A stretch of 64,000 bases of DNA, from NCBI GenBank assembly GCA_038503035.1, contig JAVSML010024600.1:939240-1003239 (forward strand), given 5' to 3'. The translations under genes and the position numbers were made by a program. Shown here piece after piece: positions 1 through 10,563 of the stretch. This DNA is from Crocodylus rhombifer (Eukaryota > Chordata > Crocodylia > Crocodylidae). Below the pieces are notes generated by a model that worked only from the letters and a program-made list of their open reading frames with translations, was not told where the DNA came from and did no database searches. Numbering within the stretch: position 1 is the first letter of the stretch; every line of letters begins with the position of its first letter.

Positions 1-1004
1 AGATGGTGTCAAGGGAACTCTGCTTGCGGGGTGCAGGCCTTCACCTGCAAAGATCAGAGTACAGAATAAGGCATTTCAAGCCAATGTGTCCAGGGAAAGG
101 AAATTCTAAGCTGTAAATAGACCCAAGCCAAAAGACCTCGCTGTATATATGGTAAGATAAGAGTAGGTGATAAAAGGTAAATGACAAAAGGATAACCTAA
201 CAAATACATGCAGAATAAAAGTCAAGAAAGAAACAAACAAAACACTTCCCAATAGTTGGTTATTTAAAATATGTTTTCCTTTAAAAACAGAGTTGCATGG
301 AACCCAGCCTAATGAATTGCAGCTGGAGAACCGATACAACTATAACGCCCTATGTGAACAATAATAATGAATATTCATACATATTCAACTCAATTTGTGA
401 ATAAACTAAAGAGTGCTTAGCAGCAATATTCAAATGTATGTTCAGTTCAGCCATACAAATGTATGGCGGTTATTAGCATCATAAACTTTAGTGACATTTA
501 CATGTCATTTCTCTACACTTTTATTTGATGTACTGCAAAAGATCTTGCAGCCATCACTAGACCGAAAGTCGTGATATGACTTCATATGAATCTGTGCTGA
601 TGTAACACATTAGAATTCGGCCTATTTTCCTTTGTTGGCCACCATGATCATTGTAAAGCATGCTAACACCTTGCATTTGAGGTTTTGCTTCTTTCCCTTT
701 CTCACTGAGTTTGCTCCTTGTGATAACTCTACACATGGACAGAAATCAGAAACGAAGACAGGGACTCTGAACAGAGCAGCACTCGGAGGAATGATGCTCT
801 GATGACTAGCCTCACCCCACTGATCACCTGTTCAGACGCAATACTTTTTTTCACGGGTTAATATTTATGCCTTAAGTGGATGTTAATCATTCGCTCAATA
901 TTTTGCTATTGCAAAAGAAGGGGGTGGGAGAGAGAGAAAAGGGTGTTATGAAGACACAATGCAGAGAACCAGAAATGAAGAGAATCCTTATTAGAGAAAA
1001 GTAC
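1..1004 (-). other. PARP8: PARP8 intron 2 (partial, runs off the left edge)
   Basis: The sequence begins at the exon 2 donor and continues to the window edge. It is AT-rich. I see no PARP8 exon 3 and no recognisable repeat here. Confidence 0.7.
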
Positions 1005-1059
1005 CTTTTGGAGCCTCCGATGTAGGTGAAGGTAAAGGTGGAGTCTGAGTACCTGAAAT
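1005..1059 (-). CDS. PARP8: PARP8 coding exon 2
   Basis: This 55-nt exon follows an acceptor reading CTGTATTTCAG| (AG at 1061-1060). With the G carried over from exon 1 it encodes Asp then FRYSDSTFTFTYIGGSK, closely matching PARP8 residues just after KDCLFAD. It ends AAAAG| before GTACTT (GT at 1004-1003), leaving two bases of a codon that would be Ser if the next exon starts with T or C, as in known PARP8. A second AG at 1056-1055 could be an alternative acceptor, but it would delete conserved residues. The donor is weak (C at +4, T at +5). Reading past it gives no PARP8-like sequence, so the exon end is well supported. The next exon is not in the window. Confidence 0.88.
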
Positions 1060-1582
1060 CTGAAATACAGAAGTTGCATTATTTTCCATTGTCCTTTGAC
1101 ACCCCCCTCCCCAACTATCGGCTCTTCACAGGGGTTAACAGGCAGCGGAGGAAGCTGCAGAGGGAACACCCCGCCACCCCCACCCCTCGCAACAAGTGCC
1201 CCGGTGCTATGGCAACGACAGGAATTTCCATTGTCAGTGACGGCAACAGGCAGCAACAAGCCGGGGCGCTGACGGCGAAGCAAGCGGCAGCCACCAGCGG
1301 GCCCGGGCCCGGGCCCGGGGCAGGCAGGGACGTGCCCGCGGACCCGAGCGCGGCAGCCCAGCTCCCTCTGCGCCCCCACGGGCTCCTGGGGGCCAAACCC
1401 CAAGCCCGGCCCAGGCGTGGAAAACCCCGCACGGATGCACATCCCCCACCGCCCGGATCTGCCTCCTCCGGCCCGGGCGGCGGGGCAGGGCGGGCCGGGC
1501 CGGGCCGCGCCGCGGGGGAACTGTTGCAAGCCCCGCTCGCCAGGGCGGCCGCGGGAGCAGGCAGAGCCCGGGCAGCCCTCAC
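1060..1582 (-). other. PARP8: PARP8 intron 1 (523 bp)
   Basis: This is a phase-1 GT-AG intron between exons 1 and 2. Its 5' half lies in the CpG island and contains a self-complementary GGGCCC run at about 1299-1320 (four G runs, a possible G-quadruplex or hairpin). The long open frames here on both strands are artefacts of GC richness. Confidence 0.85.
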
Positions 1583-1673
1583 CTGCAAACAGGCAGTCCT
1601 TGTCCGCCTTGCACTTTTGGATCACGACGTCGATATCCTTCTGAATCCGCTCTTGCCTTGAACACATCCCCAT
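1583..1673 (-). CDS. PARP8: PARP8 coding exon 1 (protein N-terminus)
   Basis: Reading leftward from the ATG at 1673, the exon encodes 30 residues plus one base, starting MGMCSRQERIQKDID and ending KDCLFA. This matches the N-terminus of vertebrate PARP8, a mono-ADP-ribosyltransferase whose catalytic domain lies far C-terminal and outside this window. The exon ends with a strong donor, CAG|GTGAGG (GT at 1582-1581). The open frame that runs on leftward is intron, because homology stops exactly at the donor. The first ATG is followed by a second in-frame ATG two codons later; neither context is decisive. The codon-split G joins exon 2 in phase to make the expected Asp. Recognition rests on remembered family sequence, not a search. 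Confidence 0.93.
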
Positions 1674-1689
1674 GCAATGAGGCCCCGGG

Positions 1690-1727
1690 GGAAAAAATAA
1701 AAAAAAAATAATAATAATAAAAAAATA
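1690..1727 (-). promoter_or_regulatory. A/T-only tract in the PARP8 5' leader
   Basis: Inside the GC-rich island lies an almost pure A/T block (A runs plus ATA repeats on +). Read on the gene strand it is a U-rich leader segment ending about 17 nt before the ATG. It is either a simple-repeat expansion or a leader element; nothing in the sequence decides. Confidence 0.5.
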
Positions 1728-1963
1728 GAGGGCTCCGCTGTGCGGTGCGGTCTGGTCCGGTCCCCCTCCTCCTCCGCTCGGCGGCGATTAGGGGGCTGGA
1801 GCCGCGGGAGCCCGCCCGCCGCCGAGGGGAGCCGGCCGGCTGCAGGAAGGCGGCGGCGGCCGATGTTGCATGCCCAGGTGTGAGCGCCCCGGTGCCGCCG
1901 CCGGGGGTTGCAGCGCGAGCTCGCCCGCACAATAGATCCCGCTGCGGAGGCTGGCGGCGCCCC

Positions 1964-1987
1964 GGAGCCGGAGCCGGAGCCGGAGCC
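1964..1987. repeat. GGAGCC hexamer repeat, 4 units
   Basis: Four perfect tandem GGAGCC units lie in the CpG island, upstream of PARP8 exon 1. Confidence 0.9.
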
Positions 1988-2000
1988 GGGAGAGCAGCGG

Positions 2001-2021
2001 CAGCAGCAGCAGCAGCAGCAG
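2001..2021. repeat. CAG/CTG trinucleotide repeat, 7 units
   Basis: Seven perfect CAG units on + (CTG on the PARP8 strand) lie in the promoter or 5' UTR region. It is a likely length-polymorphic microsatellite. Confidence 0.9.
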
Positions 2022-2335
2022 GAGCGCTGAGCACGGGGAGGGAGCGGGCGGTCCCGGAGAGGCCGCCGCTGCTGCAGCGCCGCCGAGCCGCAGACCCTCC
2101 CCTCGCCGCCGCTCCCAGCCCAGACACTCCGACCGCCCGCGCGCCGCACGCACACGCGCCGCCGCCGCCGCCGGGGGGACCCGCGGGCACCGGGCAGCGC
2201 CGTCTGCGGGGACCCCCTCCCCGCCGGGGCAGAGGCGCCGCCGCAGACGCTGAGCGAGACCAGCAGCGCCCGCCGCGCCAGCGCCGAGGCACCGGGCTGG
2301 GGGTCCAGTGTCCCCTTAGCCCTACCCCGGGTGAG

Positions 2336-4050
2336 CAGCTCGGTTCCGCACCGCTCTGCTCAGGCGGGATGGGAGGGCCTCCCCGCCGCGCCGGGGGCCT
2401 GGGAACTGCCCCCCAGCAGCAAAGACACCTCTGGCCTGCCTCTGGGGGAGAGGGAAGCCCAGTTAGGCCCCTTCTTTCTAGGTTTGGAGCACCTGCGGGG
2501 GCATTCATCACCTGTACCCCAGCCCCCGGGAGCGCCTGCCCCAAGGAGCAGAAGGCCGTCCTGCTGCCAGGCTCGACTTCCTCAGGATTTGACCCCGGGT
2601 TATTTTTCTTTCCTCCCTGCAGGTTCCCCTGCCACGTTCCCTCCTCCTGAATCCTCTGTTCCTATGAACTCACCCCTTGTCTTTCACCTCACAGCCTGTC
2701 CCCCAATTCAAACCAACCATGACAAACTAAGGTTAGGTTTGTCACCCATCCCGCATCCCGCAAGCTGTATATCACGTCCCTTGAGCGCCGCTGGTTGACA
2801 GTTGTATCTGGGAACTGGGAAGGCTTCAGTAAAAGGGATTCTGTGTTTGCACAGTGCTTTGCAAAATGGATTCCTGATCCAGACTGGAGCCTCTGGGCAC
2901 TGCTACAATGCACGTAATATATAATCATTGTAATGTAATTCAAATGGAATAGTTAAGCCTAACCCCATGGCTGCAAAACCAATTACCTTCCATCAGCCTA
3001 AGCTCTAGGTGAATAATTCATAACAAATAAATGGGTGTGAACATAATAGAAGCAGATTTGTTTAAAAATTCAAGAATATTCACAGATATTTTTTTTCCAG
3101 TCTTCACTGAGCTCTAATCAACTCCTATAGATTATTCATTATGGAGCACAATTGCCTTAGTGCTTCTCCAGTAGATACGTCTGTATGAATCATATAGTGT
3201 TGATTTCACAGGCAGAAGAATAAATGTGATCCTTATTTTGTTATGTGTTTTAATTATACATTATGCATCATGATATTTTTCTGATATCAAGTACATACAA
3301 ATACATCATAAAGGATGCCATGTTACGCTTGCTCCGATTTGTGAATTAGGCAAGGAAAAAAACTGAGAATCTGTTGTTTGAAAAAAGCAAAGTATTTATG
3401 GCTCTAAAAGAAATACATCTTCACTGGAAAGATAAAGTACCAGGCAGCAGTGACCTCAAATATACTGCCCTGCTTCATGCAGGATAGCTCCTGAACTGGA
3501 AGCAGTATAGCTATACGTGCATGGTTAAAGGGCTAATTAGCTCATGCATCTCTACTGCTTCCAGATCAGGAGATAACCTTAGGTAGCACGAGTGTATGTG
3601 AGGGCACCACTGCTTGGCACAGTAAGCTTGTAGTGTAGAAGTAATCACATACTAGTTCTGGGCCTCTGAAAATAACTGCAGTTCTTCACTGGTAAACAAA
3701 GAGGAATTGTTCTAGAACTCGATACTGAAAAGAGACTTCAAAATGACACTTATGGCTGGCTTAAAGTAATGTTGGTTACCCAGTAAAGTCTAGCCTTTCC
3801 AGCAAAATTTTCAAATGTCTAAACACCAGCGGCAGCCAAAATGTCCATTGGTAGACAATTTAATTCACTGAGACTTTATTGGTCTGACAAGTTATACAAG
3901 TTTTGTCATACTAAGAGTGAGATCCTTCCAACATCTGTCAGATTTTAGAGTTACACCCAGCATTAGTGATCTTTATCCCTAACATCTATTTATCATTATT
4001 GTCCATTCCTAATCTAGTGGCCAGCTGCCAGGCAGCACGCTGTGGCTACT
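2336..4050. other. Upstream intergenic stretch, nothing recognised
   Basis: GC content falls quickly after about 2650. I see no coding exon and no transposon with readable ends here. Confidence 0.5.
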
Positions 4051-4365
4051 TTCAGATGTGGGGGAAAAATAAAAGTGGAGCTTTACTTAAAACTCAGCGT
4101 GGTTGCATGCCCAACTGAGCCCAGCGCACGCCCAAAAGAGGCAGCACCTGAGCTGCACCCGGCTTTTCCAATGTCTGTATAGATCAGGTGCTTTAGTGGG
4201 GCCTTTTGATGCTTTTATCTAATAGCTGATTGAATCAGCTATTAGATAAAAGTGCCAAAAAGTCTTGCTGAAGTACCCGATCTATACAGATGCTGCCGAG
4301 CCAGGGTGAACTAACGTGCTGCTGCTTCTGATAAAGCACGTTATTTTTTCCACGTCTATCATTAC
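4050..4365. mobile_element. Fold-back MITE with perfect central palindrome
   Basis: The centre is a perfect inverted repeat: arms 4212-4231 and 4233-4252 (20 bp each) around a single G. Outward, the arms stay complementary but imperfect: TCTGTATAGATC at about 4174 pairs with GATCTATACAGA at about 4280. The outermost segments (GATGTGGGGGAAAAATA and TATTTTTTCCACGTC) also pair. The whole unit is a long hairpin of about 315 bp, typical of a non-autonomous fold-back DNA transposon. Target-site duplication was not identified, so the ends are approximate. Confidence 0.65.
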
Positions 4366-5090
4366 CCTATATGCCATGTCAGGCTGACAGTGCTGTACAT
4401 AACTGTTCTGGTCTGCATTCATCACCACCATATTACCAGAATCTTGTCAATTAAAAACAAATATTGACAGTCTTGTTCAGCCGTAGACAAAGTTAAATCA
4501 GCCAAACAATAGTGAATGAAAATCATCCATTCAGCAACACAAATGGCCTCAGTGAAGCCAATACAGGATGAAGTCTGCTCATGGTTTCACAGCACTATTA
4601 AATGAAGTAGAAAGTGTAGTACAAATGTCTATTGAAGAATATTTTAGTTATTTGTGATGAACCAAGTTCAGTTCCCTAGTGTACATTTCTAAATAATGAT
4701 CCAGCTTGATCTCTGGCATGCCTCTGCTGATTTTAATGCAGTTAAACCACAGATGATTTTAAACAATGTGCAAAACCAGGATTTATATTACCTCAATTAC
4801 ATAAAAAGGAACTGAAGATGTAACCTGTTTTAAAAAGTTAAGAAAGTTAACAAGAGAACACCACAAAAAAGCTCTTGAAAACATTTGGGAACTCTGGACA
4901 TACGTGGTATCCTGTCTTTCGTAATAAGAATGTCCTATTTGTATGAAAAGGTAGGTATGTCTTCAAAGCACAATGCAGTACTATGTACTAATGCTAGTAC
5001 TAAAGGTAGCTTTAAATTACCTTGGGTTAAAAGTAGCTGGCCCCCTCCCCTCCCCCAGGGCTGGCTGGGCTGCTCTTTGGCAGCCCCCAG
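4366..5090. other. Intergenic stretch, nothing recognised
   Basis: AT-rich DNA with no long frame or identifiable repeat end. It leads into the C-rich segment just upstream of the TATA box at 5099. Confidence 0.4.
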
Positions 5091-5098
5091 CTGCAGGG

Positions 5099-5107
5099 TA
5101 TAAAAGC
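5099..5107 (+). promoter_or_regulatory. TATA box of the decayed SANT/Myb-like element
   Basis: GTATAAAAG follows a C-rich block, with a plausible start about 30 bp downstream. It is followed by a good donor (AG|GTGAGT at 5243) and a polypyrimidine acceptor ending CAG at 5393, so a small transcription unit once existed here. Confidence 0.5.
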
Positions 5108-5393
5108 CTGTAGCCATTGTGTACCTTGGGCACTCTGCACAGGAGCTTGGGGGAGTGCAAGCCCTCTGTGCCCTGTGGACAGGACCCAGGCTGCTGCTGC
5201 TGCTCATCTACTCCACTAGCCAGAGCTGCCCTTTGGACACAGGTGAGTCTTGTAAAGGGCTGTAGCCTGCTGCTCTCCCTGCCCATTCCTCAGATTGCCC
5301 TAGGGCTCCTGCCTGGCCTGGCTGCCTATGGTAGGAGGGTAGTATAGGCTCCCTGTTCCTGAGCACCCCCAGCACTGTCTCCTTTTTTTGCAG

Positions 5394-6960
5394 CTATATG
5401 CATGTGCTGTGGCACACTTGCCTCTGCCATGCAGCTTCCGGGCCCTGGCCCTAACCCACTGCAGAGTGCTCCTGGGTGTTGTCCAGTACTGGCCACACGG
5501 GCAGCTGCATAGGGGCCTAGAGACCCAGCACAGAAGGCACCACCACCAAGTCCTCCCCATCCTTCCCCAGTGGGGCCTGACCACACCTGCATGCACATTC
5601 CCAAGCTGAGCATCTGGGGCCCCAAATGGACACAGGAGGAGGTGCGCAACTTCTTGGCCCTCTGGGGAAGGGTGTATGGAGGTACAGAGCCAGTTTGCCT
5701 GGGGCGGGCACTCAACCATCCACGTTTATGAGGCTGTTGGGTGGGATGCACAAGACAGGCCACTTCTGGTCAACATGCTAATGCTGCATAGAAGTCAAGG
5801 CCTTCCATGCACAGTGGGTAGCGGTGACAGCCAGAACCGTTGGTCCAGTTGTGTCCACAAGACTATGCCCTTTATGTGGGAACTGATCAACATTTTGGTG
5901 CCCTGGGACCCAGGCTGCACACCTGCAGTTTTCACCAGCAGAGACAGCCTAGCAGAGCCCCGGGCTCACCCTAACCCTTGTGGATGTGACACCTCCCTAA
6001 AGGAGGAGCCCTCAGGTGTTTAGCACCCTGCCCAACCCACCTCCCCAGCTACAGCACCCACTACCAGCTTGGAAAGCCCTGACCAGCAGCTGCCTCACCA
6101 GCTCCGCACCCTTCTGCCCTACCACCAGTGGATGGCAATAATATTGTCAGCCACCAGCAGTACCAGCTCCTCTCCAGGGGGTGCCCCTGGCCAGGCGTCA
6201 GCCTCCCTGACCACTACAGGCTGCAGACATCAGGCACAGCCACTTGCCCATGCCATTGAGGAATCCCTTGCTGAGTCACCAGCCTCACCAACCCCTGACA
6301 CATGGTAAATCCCACATAGTGTGTGGGGGGGAAACTCTTAGTCCCTGCTCTGGCCTCTGCCCAGCCCACCTGAAGTCCTCTGGCCTTGGGGCCCCACCCC
6401 AGTACGCAGAGAGGTGGGACACAGTTCAGAACTTTATTGGGCAGTGTGTGTCCCCACAGCTGGGTGGGCACGGACCTCTCACACCCCAAGGAAGGTGCTG
6501 ATGCCAACAGCAATCATGGCCCCTGGTGCACAGTATCTTATCTCTGAACTGTTGCAAAATCTCACAAAAGGCTTCTGTCTCTTGCCTCTGTGGAGCCAAC
6601 ATCTGGATACAGGGGAGAGGCCACCAACCCCAGTTTGGATACAGGGTTCAGGTTGCCACTACCCATTGCTGGAGCCACCTGGATGAGTTGGCACTGGCAG
6701 CAGTGCACCCAGGACTGGACTGTCCTGCTCCAGTAGCTGGTGGTGGTGGCTCAGGAGCGCGAGACATGGGAGTAGGCATTTGACCAGATGCAGCAGGAAT
6801 GGAAGCTGGCATGGTAGGTAGAGGATGTTGCCCAGGAGGAGGCATTCCAGCAGGTGAAGTGGGAGCACTGGGGCTGGATGGAGGCCCTGGAAGAGTATCT
6901 CATCATGCTCCTTGAGCAGCAGGCCAAGAGCCAGGGCCAGGCAGCAGTGGCTACAGATGC
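5394..6960 (+). pseudogene. Decayed SANT/Myb-like DNA-binding protein gene
   Basis: At 5603-5698 a frame reads WGPKWTQEEVRNFLALWG, the start of the Myb/SANT-like fold common in reptilian repeat-derived genes. The rest of the domain continues in another frame at about 5700-5960 (VYEAV, then a TMPF..EL..IL helix-like segment), so at least one frameshift splits it. A charged helical segment with LEEYLIMLLEQQAK at about 6854-6950 resembles the C-terminal coiled coil of these proteins. Stops occur throughout. Such proteins accompany Harbinger-type transposases or are domesticated from them. No transposase was seen here, so the parent element is unknown. The family call is by motif only. Confidence 0.55.
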
Positions 6961-7309
6961 TAACCACCAGTCCCTGCATGCCTTTCTGGGCTTGGCAGGT
7001 GCACCTGTGCCTCCTGACACCTGGCCCCACAGGACCTCTCACTCCCACCCACCACCTCATTACAGCCCTCTCCAGTGCCTCCCAACCACAGGAGCCCCTC
7101 TCCTGGCCCTGCCACCTCTTGCCAAGGCCCAGCCTCACCACTCACTCTAGCTCCACACAGCCAAGGAACTGGGAGTTCCAGAAGTAGCCCCACCAGGAGA
7201 TGCTGACCCTCCTAGGCCTGACCTTGGGTGTCTGGGAGGGGCACTGGGAAGCGTACCTCCTGACTGACAGGAGCACTGGCCTCCTGCACTGCAGCAAGAG
7301 CAGTTTGAC

Positions 7310-7388
7310 CCTAGTACTCTTTCCTGCCATGGCACAGGGTCGGACTCGATGATCTGCTCAGGACCCTTCCAACCCTACAAACTATGAA
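7310..7388 (+). mobile_element. CR1 LINE 3' tail
   Basis: The sequence matches the CR1 3' terminus in sense orientation: CCTGCCATGGCACAGGGTCG, then a GGACTCGATGATCT-like block, CCCTTCCAACCCTA, and an ACTATGAA end. It lies at the 3' side of the SANT/Myb-like pseudogene. Whether they form one chimeric unit or a chance neighbour pair is unresolved. Confidence 0.7.
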
Positions 7389-8130
7389 ACCTTCCAGACC
7401 TGCAGGGTAACTGTTCAGGGCAGAGGTGCTGGCGACCTGCCACTGGGCTCCGCAGCCTAAGCAACCCACTCCTCAGCATCCCACGCCAGGAAACAGGGAC
7501 CGGGTCTTATAGTTAAACATAGTTTTCAATTTGGGATATGCATTTTTTACTATGGATGGGTGGGGAGGTGGGTTCTGTTTGTTGAGGGGGGAGGGGGAAG
7601 AAATGGTGGAGGAGGCTGTTTGGGAAATAAAGCTGTTTTGTGTTACCCATGCACGTGCCCTGGAGTGGTGTTGGGGGTTGGGGGTCAGGAGGGCTGGAGC
7701 AGGGAGTGCAGGAGTAGGGGGTTGGCCAGAGCCTCCTGCAGCTGGTGCTCTGGGTCTGGCTAGCAGGTGCACAGCTGTCCTGGAGCCTGGGCAGGGGGAG
7801 CCTGCTGCAACCAGCAAGGCCAGCACCATGGCTAGCAGTAGCATGGGGCACTGGTTGTTGCTGATAGGGGCAGAGGCATGGGTAGGGGCAGCCGTAGTGC
7901 AGGGAGCTGCCAAGGAAGGAGCTGCCCCATGCTGCTGCTGCACTGGACATGCTGCTCCCAGATAGGGAAGGTGCTGGCCAGGGATCAGAGGGTGGGGGTG
8001 AGCTTCTAAGGTGGCTGCCAAGTGCTGGCTGGCAGCCATGTGACCACAGGGGCCACAGGGGCCCACGGGGGCCCTCAGTGGCCACAGGGGCCCACGGTAG
8101 GCTGCTCTGACCTGGGACTAAATTTAGTCC
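7389..8130. other. GC-rich intergenic block with short CCACAGGGGCC repeats
   Basis: Long overlapping frames occur on both strands, but none resembles a known protein and composition alone explains them. At 8042-8096 a short GGCCACAGGGGCC-type unit is repeated several times. The block may be part of the same mobile unit as the SANT-like pseudogene. Confidence 0.35.
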
Positions 8131-8240
8131 TAGGTTGCCTGCTCATGTAGATGTCTGCCTGTTCCCATTTACTGTGTAGTAACTTACTGTGCAGTAAATT
8201 TAAGATGGAGTAAATGCATGTGTAGACATGCCCACAGTGA
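8130..8240. repeat. Possible small MITE fragment
   Basis: CATGTAGATGTCTGCC and CATGTGTAGACATGCCC sit about 80 bp apart around a CAGTAA-rich core. The second motif resembles the end of a reptilian DNA transposon that also appears near 26490. Boundaries are not resolved. Confidence 0.3.
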
Positions 8241-8667
8241 AGAATATGACAGCAAGCATGTAACTTCTGTACAGATGAGATCTGAGAGACAGAATGCCTC
8301 CCCACTCCCTGGGGAACCTCCTCGGGGCAATACCCTGTTTATAAATTGTACCTAAATGAGAAATTCCAGATTCTAAATTGTGAGGTTTGTAGCAATAATG
8401 TTCATCTCACTCTACCAACAATGAGTGCATTGTTAAAATACCTTTGAAAGAACAATACTTGGCCCATGACAGTCAAATAGCTTTTACCAACAGTCTGCTA
8501 AGAGCAGTTATATTCTGCAGAAAGATAATACTCATTGCTGTGGGATAAGTATATCTGGACTGTTACATTCCTTTGCTCTTAATCCAGTTTAAGTGAACCT
8601 GAAACCAGCTATCTGCTATGCACTTGTTTTCAACCATCCAAAGCAAAAGTAGAGGCTCTTTGACACA

Positions 8668-8773
8668 CAGGGTTATCCAACTGGCAGCCTGCAAGGGGCC
8701 AGTATGCAACCTGCAAGATGCCTGGTGGTAGGGGAGGGTCTGGGGAGAAAGGGAAAGCCACCAGTTGGGCTCT
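8668..8773. mobile_element. Small hAT-like element
   Basis: The element starts CAGGGTTATCCAACTGG and is flanked by TTGACACA (8660-8667) and TTGATACA (8774-8781), an 8-bp duplication with one mismatch. The matching flanks extend a few bases further (GGCTCTTTGAYACA), so the exact ends could shift. Confidence 0.45.
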
Positions 8774-9242
8774 TTGATACATTTCAGTGGTCTCTGCTCA
8801 GTCTTTGCCTCTGAATAAAACAGTTCAGGGAAGAAAATAAGTCTATTAAAATTATGAGTTTACACAATCAGCAAACCCACCCATCACTAGACTAGTATCT
8901 GCTAGTCACTGCTCATGAGGGATTTGTCTTTACTAGGATTAAAGGAGTGTTAATGTGTTCCAATTAAGAGATTCTGAAAGACCATATGAGAAGGCAATGC
9001 ATTAGACAGAATATGTTAGGATTTGTAGGCACTCATAAAAAGCAGGCCTTTTGTTTGTTTCCCTTCCCTAATCAATCCTCCCTCTTCCCTTCATGTGGGC
9101 GGATCAACATAAAATGGGTTAATGGCACAGTGCAAGCAGGGAAACAAAGTAAAAGACTGAAGCTTTAAAAGGATGAGGAAATGGAAGTATGTGTGATGTT
9201 CAATGGACAACAAAAAAGGGAAAATGGACATGAGAATGGTTC
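8774..9242. other. Intergenic stretch, nothing recognised
   Basis: AT-rich sequence with only short open frames and no repeat with readable ends. Confidence 0.4.
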
Positions 9243-9480
9243 AGAGCGGTGACAGCCAACCTTTTTGGTATGGGTGCCACCTGCAACCTCTCTGATTGTC
9301 ATTCTGATCTCCTTTCCCTGCCTGATCTGCTGTTCTTCTTTCTGAACCCTGACCTGTGCTCTCTCCCTAATGTGCTTCTCTGCTTTCTGCTACTGTGCTG
9401 CCTGTCTGCTCCCTGATTTGCCATGTGCTACACACACAAAGGGTATGTTTGCCACCTGTGGTACACATATCATAGGTGGG
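9243..9480. mobile_element. Possible hAT fragment
   Basis: The left part reads AGCGGTGACAGCCAACCTTTTTGG, split here as AGCGGTGACAGCC then AACCTTTTTGG, which resembles a known hAT terminal motif. A degenerate partner (CACATATCATAGGTGGG) lies at about 9465. No target-site duplication was found. Confidence 0.35.
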
Positions 9481-9642
9481 CCCTCCTGATTTTGAGCAAA
9501 TCCTGAAAAAGAAGTTCTTTATTAATGAAATAGATGACAAGCTTCTTGTGATAAACTCAACCAAGACTATAATCTCCTTGGGTCAGATATTATATTTATA
9601 CAACAGATAGAGTAATTTAGTCTGTGACTGGGACCCCCAGAT

Positions 9643-9829
9643 CAGGGATAGGTAAAATGCGGCCTGCGGGCCAGATGCAGCCCACCAGGCCATTCTATAT
9701 AGCCCACGGGGGCCCTAAAAAATTTAGAAAATTAATATTTATCTGCTCCTGGCTGCCTGTCATGTGGCCCTCGATGGCTTGCCAAAACTCAGTAAGTGGC
9801 CCTCTGCCCAAAATAATTGCCTGACCCTG
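9643..9829. mobile_element. Non-autonomous hAT element, family A copy 1
   Basis: The unit shares its body with the elements at 35730 and 51220 (GGCCATTCTAT, AAAATTTAGAAAATT, TCAGTAAG, CAAAATAATTGC). It starts CAGGGATAGG and ends CCTGACCCTG. Flanks CCCCAGAT (9635-9642) and CCCTAGAT (9830-9837) form an 8-bp duplication with one mismatch, as expected for hAT. Confidence 0.8.
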
Positions 9830-10146
9830 CCCTAGATGATATTGTACTACATAAATAAAAATAAATTAATAGGAAACAGAAATGAAAGGGTCTTTGATTA
9901 CAAGCAGAAATTAGAAGTTAACTAAATAAATTAAAAATGTAAAATGAAGCAAAAACCGTGGAGTTGTTTAAACAAAAACCTTGAAGTTGTGTACATAAAA
10001 AGAGACAATGAAATTTGGATAATCTGTCACTTCAAGAGTATTGCTAATTATTAGTTATCGATGAATGACTAATTATCAGTACTTAACCATTTTCCACTTT
10101 TTATAACATGTATTTTGTACACCATAACAATACATACCATATACAA

Positions 10147-10563
10147 CAGGGGTGTCAAACATATGGCCCATGGGCTGCAAGCCTCTCTAACTGTCCACCA
10201 GCTATCTGAAGGCACCAGAAGTTGGGACCTTTGGCCCCACTGGGCATGGCCATTGGTGGTGAGCTTAGTCCACCACCCTGGACCCCACAATCCTGCCTCT
10301 CCTGCCCAAGCCAGAACCTGCTGTTTGGCCACTGCTGGATTCTGTACTGCCCTCACTGGACCCTGCAATGCTCCTGCCACCAGGCTTGCCCCCACTCCTT
10401 CCCTTACCATATCCTCTATCTCTATTGCTGTAGGACCCCAGGTCACCATTACTGCCCCCACAATAGCCACCTCAGCAGCTGTCATGCCTCTGGTTGGATC
10501 CATCTACAAGGAACCCTGTGGTCCGGATCAAACCTGGGGCCCTGGATGAATTTTACAATCCTG
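10147..10563. mobile_element. hAT-like non-autonomous element
   Basis: It begins CAGGGGTGTCAAAC and ends ATTTTACAATCCTG, a degenerate inverted partner. The flanking 8-mers ATATACAA and TTTTATAA agree at only five positions, so the duplication is weak. The frames inside (about 140 and 119 codons) lie in the GC-rich body and are not genes. Confidence 0.5.

Larger units (their letters stand above)
1115..2335. promoter_or_regulatory. PARP8: CpG island, PARP8 promoter and 5' UTR region
   Basis: This stretch is very GC-rich with abundant CpG, in sharp contrast to the AT-rich flanks, and it contains the PARP8 start codon. Transcription must start to the right of 1673 and run leftward. I see no TATA box, so the exact start site is unknown. 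CpG-island promoters of this kind often fire in both directions, so an upstream antisense RNA is possible but not shown. Confidence 0.85.

Noticed and set aside
1026..2650. Long open frames (211 and 301 codons on +, 255 and 321 on -) in the CpG island
   Set aside because: High GC removes stops in all frames. Only the two PARP8 exon stretches show homology and splice signals.
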